DNA of 64,000 nt, taken from an uncultured Flavobacteriales bacterium (lineage in GTDB: Bacteria; Bacteroidota; Bacteroidia; Flavobacteriales_D; Crocinitomicaceae). Positions 33,434 through 42,974 of the stretch are shown piece after piece. Where the stretch lies: positions 1 to 64,000 of the forward strand of contig CAIOSO010000068.1 in the NCBI GenBank assembly GCA_903860985.1, given 5' to 3'. The stretch's first letter is position 1; each line of letters opens with the position of its first letter. The notes beneath the pieces are model-generated. The model saw only the letters and a program-made list of their open reading frames with translations. It was not told the DNA's origin and ran no database searches. The position numbers were made by a program, and so were the translations under genes.

Positions 33434-34178
33434 GATTTATTTTTTTTAAATAAAGTAATTTTTTTTTGAAACGGTTGAATTTTAATTTTTCCTCGCCATA
33501 GATCTCAACGGAACCTAAGCAGAATTTACTTAATCGATATGGACGGAGTTGACGGTTCTTCATTAATTGGTAAAACGAAGAATTTCGATCTAAATCCTCT
33601 TGTTTTAACTCGGCAATTACCAATTGGTTAAACGTTTTTTTTACCCCATCTTTTTCAAACAGTATGTTGAAGTCAAATGTAATTCGTTCGATAGCTGTTT
33701 TGGACACCAAGGTAATGCGCTGAAACGAATTCCAAATCGTTGGAACTAAGTTTTTATCTGCACTTAGTTCTTTTTGCACAAAAGCTAAATCACTTTCGGG
33801 CAGCACTTCATTGAATTGATCAGTAGCAATCCGTTTTTTGTCAGTTCGTCCTTTAAACTTGTGTTTTACCTCCAAAAAGAACAGATTGGACTCAACATAT
33901 TTTCGAATACGGACCTTAAATCGATTTCCTTTGCCATTGTGGTGATCTTTGAAAAAAGAAAAGCGATCATCATCGAAATACAGACTTTCGTAATGTGGGG
34001 CATTTGTCCCTTCAATGGTTAAAATTCGGTAGTGATTCGCTAATAAAGGAAGGAGCAATGTTAGCTCGCTCATTGGAAATGCAAATTTTGTATCTATGCG
34101 GTTCATCAACTTCACACCGTCCATTTCTTGTAAAGTGATTGGCTCAAAAGCGTTAAGTAATGCGTTAATTTCGTTCAT
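33420..34178 (-). CDS. VTC-domain (polyphosphate polymerase-like) protein
   Basis: A 252-residue protein with the VTC catalytic tunnel domain, which in yeast Vtc4 makes polyphosphate from ATP. Seen are LMNRIDTKFAFP near 24-36, YFDDDRFSFFKDHH, the basic strand FKVRIRKY (about 87-94), and FLEVKHKFKGRTDKKRI (101-117) with the glutamate and basic residues of the tunnel. There is no membrane segment; the DUF4956 partner probably supplies it. Whether it makes polyphosphate is inference from the fold. The nearest upstream gene is divergent purT. Confidence 0.87.
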   Translation of the reverse strand: MNEINALLNAFEPITLQEMDGVKLMNRIDTKFAFPMSELTLLLPLLANHYRILTIEGTNAPHYESLYFDDDRFSFFKDHHNGKGNRFKVRIRKYVESNLFFLEVKHKFKGRTDKKRIATDQFNEVLPESDLAFVQKELSADKNLVPTIWNSFQRITLVSKTAIERITFDFNILFEKDGVKKTFNQLVIAELKQEDLDRNSSFYQLMKNRQLRPYRLSKFCLGSVEIYGEEKLKFNRFKKKLLYLKKINHDAI

Positions 34179-34258
34179 AGATGTTAAGTCAAAGTTAACA
34201 AAATTTGTGTCCCTTCTCCATTCTTGGACAACTATTTGTCGTAATACTTGTATGTGCG

Positions 34259-34289
34259 TTGAATAGTTTTTCTCGTTTCATTACTTTTG
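34259..34289 (+). promoter_or_regulatory. purT promoter
   Basis: TTG at 34259-34261, a 20-base spacer and TACTTTTG at 34282-34289, ending four bases before the purT ATG. The transcript would be leaderless or nearly so. Confidence 0.55.
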
Positions 34290-34293
34290 TTCT

Positions 34294-35454
34294 ATGAATA
34301 AAAAGATCCTCTTATTAGGTTCAGGTGAACTTGGAAAAGAATTTGTCATCGCCTGTCAGCGTTATGGTCAACACGTGATTGCGGTAGATAGTTATGCTGG
34401 CGCTCCTGCCATGCAAGTAGCAGATGCGTTTGAAGTCATCAACATGTTAGATGGCGATGAATTAGATCGAATCGTCGCAAAGCATCAACCTGATTTAATT
34501 GTGCCTGAAATTGAAGCGATACGAACCGAGCGTTTTTACATCTACGAAAATCAAGGAATACAAGTCATCCCAAGTGCCAAAGCAGCAAATTTCACGATGA
34601 ACCGCAAAGCTATTCGCGATTTAGCAGCAAAGGACCTCGGCGTGAGAACGGCAACCTATCGCTATGCAACGAGTTACGAGGAATTAGTTGCTGGTGTTGA
34701 CGTTTGTGGTATCCCCTGTGTTGTAAAACCTTTAATGTCTAGTTCTGGAAAAGGTCAATCGGTTATTAAGTCAAGCGACGATATTCAAAAAGCATGGGTT
34801 TATGCCATGGAAGGATCTCGCGGTGACTTGAAAGAAGTAATCGTAGAAGGATTCATTGATTTCGATTATGAAATCACGCTGTTAACGGTGACGCAAAAAG
34901 ATGGTCCTACGTTGTTTTGTCCACCAATCGGACACCGTCAAGAACGTGGTGATTACCAAGAAAGTTGGCAACCGATGCCCATGCTAGCCGAACACCTTGC
35001 TGAAGCGCAAGAAATGGCTACGAAAGTAACCGCGGAACTTGGCGGAGCTGGAATTTGGGGTGTGGAATTTTTCATCACCAAAGATGGCGCGTATTTTTCT
35101 GAATTATCACCGCGTCCACACGATACGGGAATGGTGACTCTTGGGGGGACACAAAATCTTTCGGAATTTGAATTGCATGCACGTGCGATTTTAGGATTAC
35201 CTATTCCAAAAATTGATCATATTCAAAATGGAGCGAGTGCGGTTATCTTAGCTTCAGAATCTTCTGATCAAGCCCCACAATTTGTTGGACTAGAAAATGC
35301 GTTGTCCCTTGAAAATACGGAAGTACGCATCTTTGGTAAACCGACAACAAGACCTTATCGACGAATGGCTGTGGCCCTCGCTTTTGGCACAGAATCTGTT
35401 GAAGACTTAGTCGAAAAAGCGAAATTAACCGCTGCTAAAATCCAAGTAAAATGA
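34294..35454 (+). CDS. purT: Formate-dependent GAR transformylase
   Basis: A 386-residue ATP-grasp enzyme that makes formyl-GAR from GAR, formate and ATP in purine synthesis. It opens [17 protein letters not shown], and contains [15 protein letters not shown], the acidic [18 protein letters not shown] and [21 protein letters not shown], which carry the nucleotide and metal ligands. Length is normal. It overlaps the M61 peptidase gene by four bases although their functions look unrelated. Confidence 0.96.
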   Translation: MNKKILLLGSGELGKEFVIACQRYGQHVIAVDSYAGAPAMQVADAFEVINMLDGDELDRIVAKHQPDLIVPEIEAIRTERFYIYENQGIQVIPSAKAANFTMNRKAIRDLAAKDLGVRTATYRYATSYEELVAGVDVCGIPCVVKPLMSSSGKGQSVIKSSDDIQKAWVYAMEGSRGDLKEVIVEGFIDFDYEITLLTVTQKDGPTLFCPPIGHRQERGDYQESWQPMPMLAEHLAEAQEMATKVTAELGGAGIWGVEFFITKDGAYFSELSPRPHDTGMVTLGGTQNLSEFELHARAILGLPIPKIDHIQNGASAVILASESSDQAPQFVGLENALSLENTEVRIFGKPTTRPYRRMAVALAFGTESVEDLVEKAKLTAAKIQVK

Positions 35455-37214
35455 AACATTTCTTCCTCCTTTTAATATGCATTCCATTAAGTTCTTTTGG
35501 AATGTCTATTTCGTATGAACTTCGAATGCCCAAACCGCAAAATCACTATTTCGAGGTACAAATGAATATTGCCGATAACGATGATAAACAAATCGAAGTA
35601 AAAATGCCCGTTTGGACTCCAGGTTCATATTTGGTACGTGAGTTCTCGAAAAACGTCAATTTAGTGAAGGCATTCACCAAGGATGGCAAAGCGCTAAAAG
35701 TTTCCAAAAAATCCAAAAATGCATGGTTGATTGATGCCGGAAACGAAAAGAATATTCAAGTGAAATATGAGGTGTATTCGTTTGAAGTTTCTGTGCGCAC
35801 ACCATTTTTAGATCTAAGTCATGGATTTGTTAGCGGATCGGGTGTGTTCATGTATACAGAAAAAACGAAAAATCAAGCGGGATTGGTGACGGTTTTTCCG
35901 CATGAGTCATTTAAACGAATTTCCACTTCCTTGCCTGTCGATAATGGATATAAAGGATCTGGACAACGCTTTACCTTTGAAAACTATGACCAATTGGTGG
36001 ATTGTCCGATGGAAATTGGAAACCAAGAAATCTTTGAATTTTCTGCGGCGGGTGTCTTGCACACGGTAGCCATGTACGGTGATGCCAACTACAACGTCGA
36101 GCAACTCAAAAAAGACATGCCGAAAATCGTAGAGGCGGAAACAGCTGTAATCGGCAAAAACCCAAATAAAATATATACGTTTATTGTCCACAATGTGGTT
36201 GATGGACAAGGTGGGTTAGAACACATGAATTCGACTGTTTTGAGCGTTAACCGTTGGACCTACGCCGGAAAACAATATGTGGATTTCTTGAACCTTGTGG
36301 CACATGAATATTTCCATTTATGGAATGTGAAACGCATTCGTCCGGTGGAATTAGGCCCCTTTAATTACGACACCGAAAATTATACAAGTTTGCTTTGGGT
36401 CATGGAAGGATTCACTTCCTACTACGATGAATTGATTCTTCGTCGCACCGGATTTTATACGGAGGAAGAGTTTCTTGCGAAATTGCAATCGTCTATAAAT
36501 TACGTGGAAGGAACTCCCGGATCTCGCGTTCAACCGCTTGCCCATGCAAGTTTTGACGCTTGGGTAAAGGCTTATCGTCCAAATGAAAATAGTTCAAATA
36601 CCTCTATGACCTATTATTCTCGAGGGTCGGTGCTGGCTTCCGTTATCGATGCAACAATCATCGCTGAGACCGATGGCAAAAAATGCTTGGATCATTTTCT
36701 ACAACAACTATACGTGACTTATTACGAAGGACTAAAACGCGGATTTTCGGAAGTAGAGTTCAAGGCGGAATTGTCCAAATTCGTTGGTAAAAACATGGAC
36801 GATTTCTTTGCGAAATATGTGGATGGTACGGAAATCATCCCGTACAAAGATTTTTATGGTCCGGTGGGATTAAGCGTTCAAGATGTTACGACCAATAATC
36901 CATCCTTCGGTGCGAATGTGCGCGAAGAAGGAGGGAAAGTGATGGTGAAGTCGGTTCGTTATGGATCTAGCGCCGAAGAAGCGGGAATCAGCGTTGGTGA
37001 TGAAATCATCGGTTGCAATGGATACCGAGTGGATCAATCGATGTTTGAAGGAATGATGAACGGAATGAGTAATTTTGAATCCTGTGAAATTTTGGTGGCC
37101 AGAGAAGAGAAATTATTTTCCGTGAAAGCGACAATCAAACCATACAAAAAGCCCCAATTTTTATTGACAAAATCTTCTTCGAATGAAAAACGCCTACATT
37201 ATTGGCTTCGTTAA
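35451..37214 (+). CDS. M61 glycyl aminopeptidase-like metallopeptidase with PDZ domain
   Basis: A 587-residue exported protein (signal peptide about residues 1-17). An N-terminal beta domain with [18 protein letters not shown] is typical of M61. The zinc site is HEYFH (285-289) followed by LWNVKRIRP, and the third ligand glutamate lies in the [11 protein letters not shown] segment downstream. A PDZ domain covers about 490-560 ([18 protein letters not shown]). M61 enzymes remove N-terminal residues or degrade peptides. Its last 32 bases overlap the next gene. Confidence 0.92.
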   Translation: MKHFFLLLICIPLSSFGMSISYELRMPKPQNHYFEVQMNIADNDDKQIEVKMPVWTPGSYLVREFSKNVNLVKAFTKDGKALKVSKKSKNAWLIDAGNEKNIQVKYEVYSFEVSVRTPFLDLSHGFVSGSGVFMYTEKTKNQAGLVTVFPHESFKRISTSLPVDNGYKGSGQRFTFENYDQLVDCPMEIGNQEIFEFSAAGVLHTVAMYGDANYNVEQLKKDMPKIVEAETAVIGKNPNKIYTFIVHNVVDGQGGLEHMNSTVLSVNRWTYAGKQYVDFLNLVAHEYFHLWNVKRIRPVELGPFNYDTENYTSLLWVMEGFTSYYDELILRRTGFYTEEEFLAKLQSSINYVEGTPGSRVQPLAHASFDAWVKAYRPNENSSNTSMTYYSRGSVLASVIDATIIAETDGKKCLDHFLQQLYVTYYEGLKRGFSEVEFKAELSKFVGKNMDDFFAKYVDGTEIIPYKDFYGPVGLSVQDVTTNNPSFGANVREEGGKVMVKSVRYGSSAEEAGISVGDEIIGCNGYRVDQSMFEGMMNGMSNFESCEILVAREEKLFSVKATIKPYKKPQFLLTKSSSNEKRLHYWLR

Positions 37215-38487
37215 AATTCTGATTATTTGTTCATCTATTGCCTTTGGACAAGCCAAGTACAAGAACATTCAAATTCCGGCGGTAAGTGCGGGATACCCAT
37301 TCAATGAATGCGAGCCGTCGATTGCAATCAATCCAAAAAACACCAATCAAATCGCTGCGGGATCCGTATTGAAAGGATACCATTATTCAGTAGATGGCGG
37401 TTTGACCTGGAAAAGCAAAAAGATGGAAAGTCCCTATGGCGTTTATGGTGATCCAGTGCTGATGTTTGACCAACTTGGACGTATCTATTATTTTCATTTG
37501 ACAGATTACAAAAAAGGAACTCACTTGGATCGTATTTTGTGTCAAACTTCGGAGACGATTTCCGGGAAATTTACTTCAGGAACATTTCCGGCTCCCAATG
37601 GAACAAAGGTTCAGGACAAACATTGGGTAGTGATTGACCCGAAGACGAATGTACTTTACATGACTTGGACACAATTCGACGCGTATGATTCCGCGGATCC
37701 AAAAGACACCTCGATTATCGTTTTTTCGAAATCACTTGATCGTGGAAAATCATGGACAACTCCGAAGCGTATTTCCAAATTTGGTGGTGACTGCCTGGAC
37801 GGTGATAATACCGTGGAAGGTGCCGTTCCCGCTTTGGGATTGAATGGGGAAATCTATGTTACGTGGACAGGCCCGAAAGGATTGATGTTTCAAAGATCCA
37901 AAGATGGCGGAAATACGTGGTTAGCAGAAGAAAAGCATTTGGCGAAACATATTGGTGGTTGGGATCTTGATATCCCTGGATTTTACCGCGCTAATGGATT
38001 GCCATTTTTGATGTCTGATATGAGTTCTGGTGCAAATCGCGGGAGCTTGTACTTGAACTGGTGTGACCAACGAAACGGAGCTGAAAACACCGATGTTTGG
38101 TTGCTGAAATCAACGGATGGTGGAGAATCTTGGTCGGAACCAATAAAGGTCAATCAAGACCAAACCAAAACACATCAATTTTTAACGACGATGAGCATCG
38201 ATCAGTCCAATGGAAACCTACACTTTGTCTATTACGACCGTCGAAAATATAAGGATAAGTCCACAGATGTCATATGGGCAACAAGCGCCGATGGAGGAAC
38301 GAGTTTCAAGGAAGAAACCATTTCTCAAAAGCCGTTTACGCCGAATAACAAAGTATTCTTTGGAGACTATTTGGGAATTGCTTCAGTCAACGGACATATT
38401 CGTCCAATCTGGCCACGCATGGATGAAGGAAAAATTACCCTTTGGACTGCTCTTATTGATCAAACAAACGAGTCCAAACAAAAATGA
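37183..38487 (+). CDS. Sialidase-like (BNR/Asp-box repeat) secreted protein
   Basis: A 434-residue protein with a signal peptide (about 1-22, ending AFGQ). At least five Asp-box repeats mark a beta-propeller: SVDGGLTW (about 69-76), SLDRGKSW, SKDGGNTW, STDGGESW and SADGGTSF. The sialidase superfamily hydrolyses sialic-acid or related glycosides, but I cannot place the catalytic Arg triad with confidence, so it might only bind glycans. No sorting domain is seen at the C terminus. It starts inside the end of the M61 gene. Confidence 0.83.
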   Translation: MKNAYIIGFVKILIICSSIAFGQAKYKNIQIPAVSAGYPFNECEPSIAINPKNTNQIAAGSVLKGYHYSVDGGLTWKSKKMESPYGVYGDPVLMFDQLGRIYYFHLTDYKKGTHLDRILCQTSETISGKFTSGTFPAPNGTKVQDKHWVVIDPKTNVLYMTWTQFDAYDSADPKDTSIIVFSKSLDRGKSWTTPKRISKFGGDCLDGDNTVEGAVPALGLNGEIYVTWTGPKGLMFQRSKDGGNTWLAEEKHLAKHIGGWDLDIPGFYRANGLPFLMSDMSSGANRGSLYLNWCDQRNGAENTDVWLLKSTDGGESWSEPIKVNQDQTKTHQFLTTMSIDQSNGNLHFVYYDRRKYKDKSTDVIWATSADGGTSFKEETISQKPFTPNNKVFFGDYLGIASVNGHIRPIWPRMDEGKITLWTALIDQTNESKQK

Positions 38488-39155
38488 GTATTGTCATTCA
38501 TGATTCTTGGAAAAAAGTGTTGGAAAGTGAATTTCAGCAACCCTATTTCACCCAACTTACGGAGCAAGTTCGCTTAGCATACATTGAACAGAAAGGCAGT
38601 GTTTTCCCGAAAGGATCTCAGATTTTTCGTGCTTTTGATTTGTGTCCATTCGATCAATTGAAAGTCGTGATATTAGGACAAGATCCTTATCCAACAAAAG
38701 GGCACGCTCATGGACTCTGTTTTTCAGTGGAACCAGAAGTAAAGCCATTTCCAAAGAGTTTATTGAATATTTTCAAAGAAATACACTTGGATTTAGGTCT
38801 ACCAATGCCTGAAAATGGCAACCTTGCTCGTTGGGCTGAACAAGGAGTGTTATTATTAAATTCATCCTTGACTGTGGAAGAAGGAAAACCCGATTCACAC
38901 AAAGGATTTGGCTGGGAGAAGTTCACGGATGCCGTAATTCAAACAATTAATGAACAAAAAACAGGCGTTGTTTTCATTTTATGGGGGGCAAAAGCGATTT
39001 CAAAGGAAACATTTATTGATCATTCGAAACACCTCATTTTGAAGTCGGTACATCCATCTCCATTGTCGGCACACCGTGGTTTTTTTGGCTCCAAGCATTT
39101 CAGTAAAACCAATGAATTTTTACGGATGATGGAACAAACGGAAATTCAATGGTAA
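38484..39155 (+). CDS. ung: Uracil-DNA glycosylase
   Basis: A 223-residue family 1 UDG that removes uracil from DNA to start base-excision repair. The catalytic loop GQDPYP has D67, followed by GHAHGLCFSV; LLLNSSLTV holds the uracil-binding Asn, and HPSPLSAHRGF has the catalytic H190 and the DNA-intercalation loop. Length is standard. It overlaps the sialidase-like gene by four bases. Confidence 0.97.
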   Translation: MSIVIHDSWKKVLESEFQQPYFTQLTEQVRLAYIEQKGSVFPKGSQIFRAFDLCPFDQLKVVILGQDPYPTKGHAHGLCFSVEPEVKPFPKSLLNIFKEIHLDLGLPMPENGNLARWAEQGVLLLNSSLTVEEGKPDSHKGFGWEKFTDAVIQTINEQKTGVVFILWGAKAISKETFIDHSKHLILKSVHPSPLSAHRGFFGSKHFSKTNEFLRMMEQTEIQW

Positions 39156-39159
39156 TACC

Positions 39160-39167
39160 TAACTTTG
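39160..39167 (+). promoter_or_regulatory. -7 box abutting the hemE start
   Basis: TAACTTTG lies between ung and hemE and ends six bases before the hemE ATG at 39174. No -33 TTTG is seen upstream. Confidence 0.42.
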
Positions 39168-39173
39168 CAGGCA

Positions 39174-40205
39174 ATGAACTTACAGAAAGATTTATTTTTA
39201 AGAGCAGCGAGAGGAGAGCAAATCGAACGCTATCCCGTTTGGTTAATGCGCCAAGCTGGAAGGATTTTACCAGAATACAGAGCCGTTAGAGCGAAGCTTT
39301 CAGGATTCAAAGAATTGGTGGAGACACCTGAATTTGCTTCAGAGGTAACGATACAACCCGTTGACTTACTCGGAGTCGATGCCGCAATTATCTTCTCGGA
39401 TATTTTGGTGGTTCCAGAAGCAATGGGACTAACCTATGAAATGATTGAGCAGAAAGGACCATGGTTTGAAAAAACCATTCGTTCTCGTGAGCAGTTGTCG
39501 TTCATCGATCGCAACATTGACGTGCAGGATCGGTTGTCCTATGTGATGGAAGCCATTCGCATCACGAAACGCGACCTAGCCGGACGCGTTCCGTTAATTG
39601 GATTTGCTGGTGCACCTTGGACCATCCTTTGTTACATGGTGGAAGGAAAAGGTTCTAAAACGTTTTCAGAGTCCCGCAAAATGCTTTATACGCAACCTGA
39701 TTTAGCGCACGAACTGCTACAAGAAATCACCAATGTAACGATTGCTTATTTGAAAGCGCAAATCGAAGCAGGTGCAGATGCCCTTCAATTATTCGATTCA
39801 TGGGCTGGAATCTTAGGTGATGATCAATACGAAGAATTTGGAATCAAGTACATTCGTCAAATTACTGAAGCGATTTCCAACGTTCCGTTTACCGTATTTT
39901 CAAAAGGAGCGATTAGTTCTTTGCCAAGTTTAGCTGCGCTTCCATGTACTACCCTTGGCTTAGATTGGAACATGTCAGTCGATGTGGCACGAACTTTGGT
40001 TCAGGAAACAAAGACATTACAAGGCAATTTAGATCCTTGTGTGTTGTATGGCTCGAACGATTTAATTGAAAAGGAAACAAGAAAATTGTTAAAATCATTT
40101 AAAAGTCAAAGACATATTGTAAATTTGGGTCACGGGGTGTATCCCGATATTGACCCAGAAAAAGTAAAAGTTTTTATAAATACAGTGAAAAGTTATGAAA
40201 TTTAA
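39174..40205 (+). CDS. hemE: Uroporphyrinogen decarboxylase
   Basis: A 343-residue cytoplasmic enzyme that removes four carboxyl groups from uroporphyrinogen III to give coproporphyrinogen III in heme synthesis. Signature motifs are [16 protein letters not shown] near the N terminus, [33 protein letters not shown], and the late [10 protein letters not shown] and [10 protein letters not shown] start at the ATG at 39174; the TTG at 39165 is part of the upstream promoter box. It overlaps the following OmpA gene by 11 bases. Confidence 0.96.
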   Translation: MNLQKDLFLRAARGEQIERYPVWLMRQAGRILPEYRAVRAKLSGFKELVETPEFASEVTIQPVDLLGVDAAIIFSDILVVPEAMGLTYEMIEQKGPWFEKTIRSREQLSFIDRNIDVQDRLSYVMEAIRITKRDLAGRVPLIGFAGAPWTILCYMVEGKGSKTFSESRKMLYTQPDLAHELLQEITNVTIAYLKAQIEAGADALQLFDSWAGILGDDQYEEFGIKYIRQITEAISNVPFTVFSKGAISSLPSLAALPCTTLGLDWNMSVDVARTLVQETKTLQGNLDPCVLYGSNDLIEKETRKLLKSFKSQRHIVNLGHGVYPDIDPEKVKVFINTVKSYEI

Positions 40206-41442
40206 CCCAAGAACTTTTGGATGCGTTGCCCTTTCATTTGCGGCGATGATGTCTGTTTCAACGAGCTTTGCTCAGAAAAGTAAAAAAACAAATGAGAAGG
40301 AAATTCTCAACATGACCTTTGAAAATGTGAAAGGTGAAGATGTAACAGAATTGAACAACATTGATATTGTTGGGAAAGGTGTAATATCGCCAACCGAATT
40401 AAAAGCAGACATTTTTCACAAGGGAGGAACAGGAGATGTGGCCATTCCAACGAATGTTTATGGAAAAGAAGATCCAACTACTGAAAACGGCGGAGAAGTT
40501 TATGCTGGAATCGTTGCCTATAAACCAGGGAAAACAGCAGGCGAACGTTCTTATGTAACCATTCAATTGTTGAAAAACGATTCTCCAGTAACATTGAAAA
40601 AAGGACTTACTTACTGTGTTGAGTATTCTTTGTCATTAGCAGAGTCCTCAAAATTTGCATGTAATAATTTATCCGCTTATTTCTCAAAGGATAATCCTGG
40701 GACAGGCGAGCCGGGTGCGATTTATGTTGCAACGGACCATGTGTTGAAAGGACAAATGAATAAAGTCCATAATGGTTTCTTTGGATGGGAGAAGGTATGT
40801 AATACATACACAGCAAAAGGAGATGAGAAATACATTACGATTGGAAATTTTGACCGTAACGAAACAACAAGATTTGAAGCGGTGAAAAAACCGAAAGAAA
40901 GTGAAGCAGATCCAATTGCGCACGCATATTACTACATTGACAATGTCATTATTCGTTTGGTGGACAATGTTTCTGAATGTGCTTGTTACAACGCAAGACC
41001 ACCGAAAATCGAAGATGCATTCTCTACGTTGATTTACGACAAAGCACCTGAGATTACGGATAAAATGACGGTTGACAAGAAAATTGAAGCACATTCCATT
41101 TATTTCCGTCAAGGAAAAGCGTCATTAACGGAGAATGCGAAGGAAAACATGAACTTCGTGATCGAACAAATGAATGCGAATCCAGCAATGAAAATAGAAA
41201 TCTCCGGGAACAATGACGAGCTTGAAGTAAAAGCAAGTAAGGAAAACGAAGAATACCTCGATTTAGATAGAAAACGTGTAGCAATTGCTGTGAAGTATTT
41301 CGTAGCGCAAGGAATCGCAGAAGACCGCATCATTAAAACCTTCAAAGGAACATCTTCTCCAAGTATGGAAATCGTAGAGGACGATGAACCGGATGTGAAA
41401 GACGCTAAATGTCGTCGAGTAGAGTTTAGAGTGAAAATGTAA
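40195..41442 (+). CDS. OmpA-family outer-membrane protein
   Basis: A 415-residue protein with a signal peptide (about 1-27, ending STSFAQ). Residues 30-270 form a beta-rich domain with no family I recognise ([15 protein letters not shown], then [11 protein letters not shown]). The last 120 residues are OmpA-C-like ([20 protein letters not shown]), binding peptidoglycan; the usual loop is changed to [13 protein letters not shown], but an aspartate and a later arginine (DLDRKRV) remain. It overlaps hemE by 11 bases, and a terminator follows its stop. Confidence 0.82.
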   Translation: MKFNPRTFGCVALSFAAMMSVSTSFAQKSKKTNEKEILNMTFENVKGEDVTELNNIDIVGKGVISPTELKADIFHKGGTGDVAIPTNVYGKEDPTTENGGEVYAGIVAYKPGKTAGERSYVTIQLLKNDSPVTLKKGLTYCVEYSLSLAESSKFACNNLSAYFSKDNPGTGEPGAIYVATDHVLKGQMNKVHNGFFGWEKVCNTYTAKGDEKYITIGNFDRNETTRFEAVKKPKESEADPIAHAYYYIDNVIIRLVDNVSECACYNARPPKIEDAFSTLIYDKAPEITDKMTVDKKIEAHSIYFRQGKASLTENAKENMNFVIEQMNANPAMKIEISGNNDELEVKASKENEEYLDLDRKRVAIAVKYFVAQGIAEDRIIKTFKGTSSPSMEIVEDDEPDVKDAKCRRVEFRVKM

Positions 41443-41459
41443 TACTTTTAAGATACATG

Positions 41460-41486
41460 AAAAGCCATCGCAAGATGGCTTTTTTT
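41460..41486. terminator. Bidirectional terminator between the OmpA gene and maf
   Basis: The nine-pair stem AAAGCCATC/GATGGCTTT with a GCAA tetraloop has a T run on one side and A's on the other. It stops both the OmpA transcript and the convergent maf transcript; its last two bases overlap the maf stop. Confidence 0.88.
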
Positions 41487-42048
41487 ATGCCTTAAAATCT
41501 TGCAAAGCGAGGTAAAGTTCTTGGGTTGGAAGTCCCATCACATTTGTGTACGAGCCTTCTATTTTCTCCACACCAATGAAGCCGATCCAATCTTGAATAC
41601 CATAAGAGCCAGCTTTGTCAAGTGGCTGATAGTTGGTGACGTAATGAGCTATTTCATTGGAAGTTAATTCACGAAAATAAACAGACGTTTTCACGGAAAA
41701 TGATGTAGATGTTCCGTTGTAAGAAAGAATAACCCCTGTGTATACATCGTGTTTCTTTCCTGATAGTTTGTGAAGTAAGCGCATGGCATCTTCTTCATCC
41801 GCCGGCTTTCCGATTACCTCATTTGCTAAATAGACAATGGTATCCGCGCAAATCAGTAAATCGCCGGGAAGTATTTCTCCTTTCAGTGCATTCATCTTCT
41901 GCTGCGCAATGGAAAGAACGATTTGTTCAGGTGAATCAGTGGGATTAAAATCCTCCGTGCAATCTGCTTTTAAGATACTGAATTCAAATCCCATTTTTGA
42001 CAATAATTCACTGCGTCTGGGTGAAGCAGAACCTAAAACGATTTTCAT
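41485..42048 (-). CDS. maf: Maf family nucleotide pyrophosphatase
   Basis: A 187-residue protein that hydrolyses nucleoside triphosphates such as dTTP or UTP, and modified forms, to monophosphates. It opens LGSASPRRSELLSKMG and has ICADTIVYLANEVIGKPAD with the metal-binding aspartate, then LSGKKHDVYTGV and YGIQDWIGFIGVEKIEGSYTNVMGLP. It overlaps the prenyltransferase upstream by four bases and is the last gene of the queE run. Confidence 0.94.
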   Translation of the reverse strand: MKIVLGSASPRRSELLSKMGFEFSILKADCTEDFNPTDSPEQIVLSIAQQKMNALKGEILPGDLLICADTIVYLANEVIGKPADEEDAMRLLHKLSGKKHDVYTGVILSYNGTSTSFSVKTSVYFRELTSNEIAHYVTNYQPLDKAGSYGIQDWIGFIGVEKIEGSYTNVMGLPTQELYLALQDFKA

Positions 42049-42974
42049 ATACTATTCGAAAATAAACAGATTAAACCAAATAACATGGACCATTTCATCA
42101 AGTGATTAATCCAAACTAACGTTGATTCTTTTTTTACCATATACAACAAAGCGCTACTGAAGTTCACCGCACCGGATAGAAGCAGTAAGATAAGCGTGGG
42201 TTTGTTCAAATGGATCCAGTCAAAGACATAATAACTTAGCACAAATAAAACTAAGGGAATTTGAATCAAAATGATGGTCAAATAGGCTGCTTTTTCCTTC
42301 CCAATTATTATGGGCAAGGATTTCACATGCGTGACTAAATCACCTTGAATGTCATGAATGTCCTTATTGATTTCTCGAGCAAAATTTTGAATGAATGCAC
42401 AAACAGCCAAGAAATAAACAAAGGAATAATCTAAATACGTTGACCATGATTCCTCACGGAAAGGAGAAAAAGGCATTCTACTCTCATTTAACACTTTGAA
42501 AAACCACACAGAAAGAAGTGGAACAAGTGCTGTCAAAAAAGCAATAATTAAGTTACTTATGAGAAGTTTCTTTTTTAGTTGAACACTGTAAAACCAAAGT
42601 AAATTAATCGATAGTAAATGGACAAACACAAATAATAACGTTTCATATTTCACCGATAAATAAATAGCTATGATAAATGCAAGTAAATTAAATGTCCAAT
42701 GCCACAAAATGGCCCACCTCGGTTTCATGAACTTGGAGATGATGACTTTTTCTGGTTTGTTGATTCGGTCCGCCTTGACATCAAAGTAATCGTTGATGAC
42801 ATTTCCTGCTGCAGCAATAATCAAGGTTGAAAAGATGAGTAGGAAATAGTCGAAATAATGAAAATCGACTTTTTGATAATCATTACTTTTGATTAAAAAG
42901 TAAGCTACACCAATCATCGTCAGCAATATAACGAGCAGGTTTTTTGCTCGAATGAGTTTTAAAAAGTACTTCAT
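42045..42974 (-). CDS. UbiA-family prenyltransferase
   Basis: A 309-residue inner-membrane protein with about eight membrane helices. The first aspartate-rich motif, NVINDYFDVKADRINKP, binds the prenyl diphosphate with magnesium; a second such motif is NKDIHDIQGD. Bacteroidota homologues are often called geranylgeranylglycerol-phosphate geranylgeranyltransferase, but the substrates are uncertain and a quinone or lipid product is possible. It overlaps maf and the PorE-like gene by four bases each. Confidence 0.88.
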   Translation of the reverse strand: MKYFLKLIRAKNLLVILLTMIGVAYFLIKSNDYQKVDFHYFDYFLLIFSTLIIAAAGNVINDYFDVKADRINKPEKVIISKFMKPRWAILWHWTFNLLAFIIAIYLSVKYETLLFVFVHLLSINLLWFYSVQLKKKLLISNLIIAFLTALVPLLSVWFFKVLNESRMPFSPFREESWSTYLDYSFVYFLAVCAFIQNFAREINKDIHDIQGDLVTHVKSLPIIIGKEKAAYLTIILIQIPLVLFVLSYYVFDWIHLNKPTLILLLLSGAVNFSSALLYMVKKESTLVWINHLMKWSMLFGLICLFSNSI

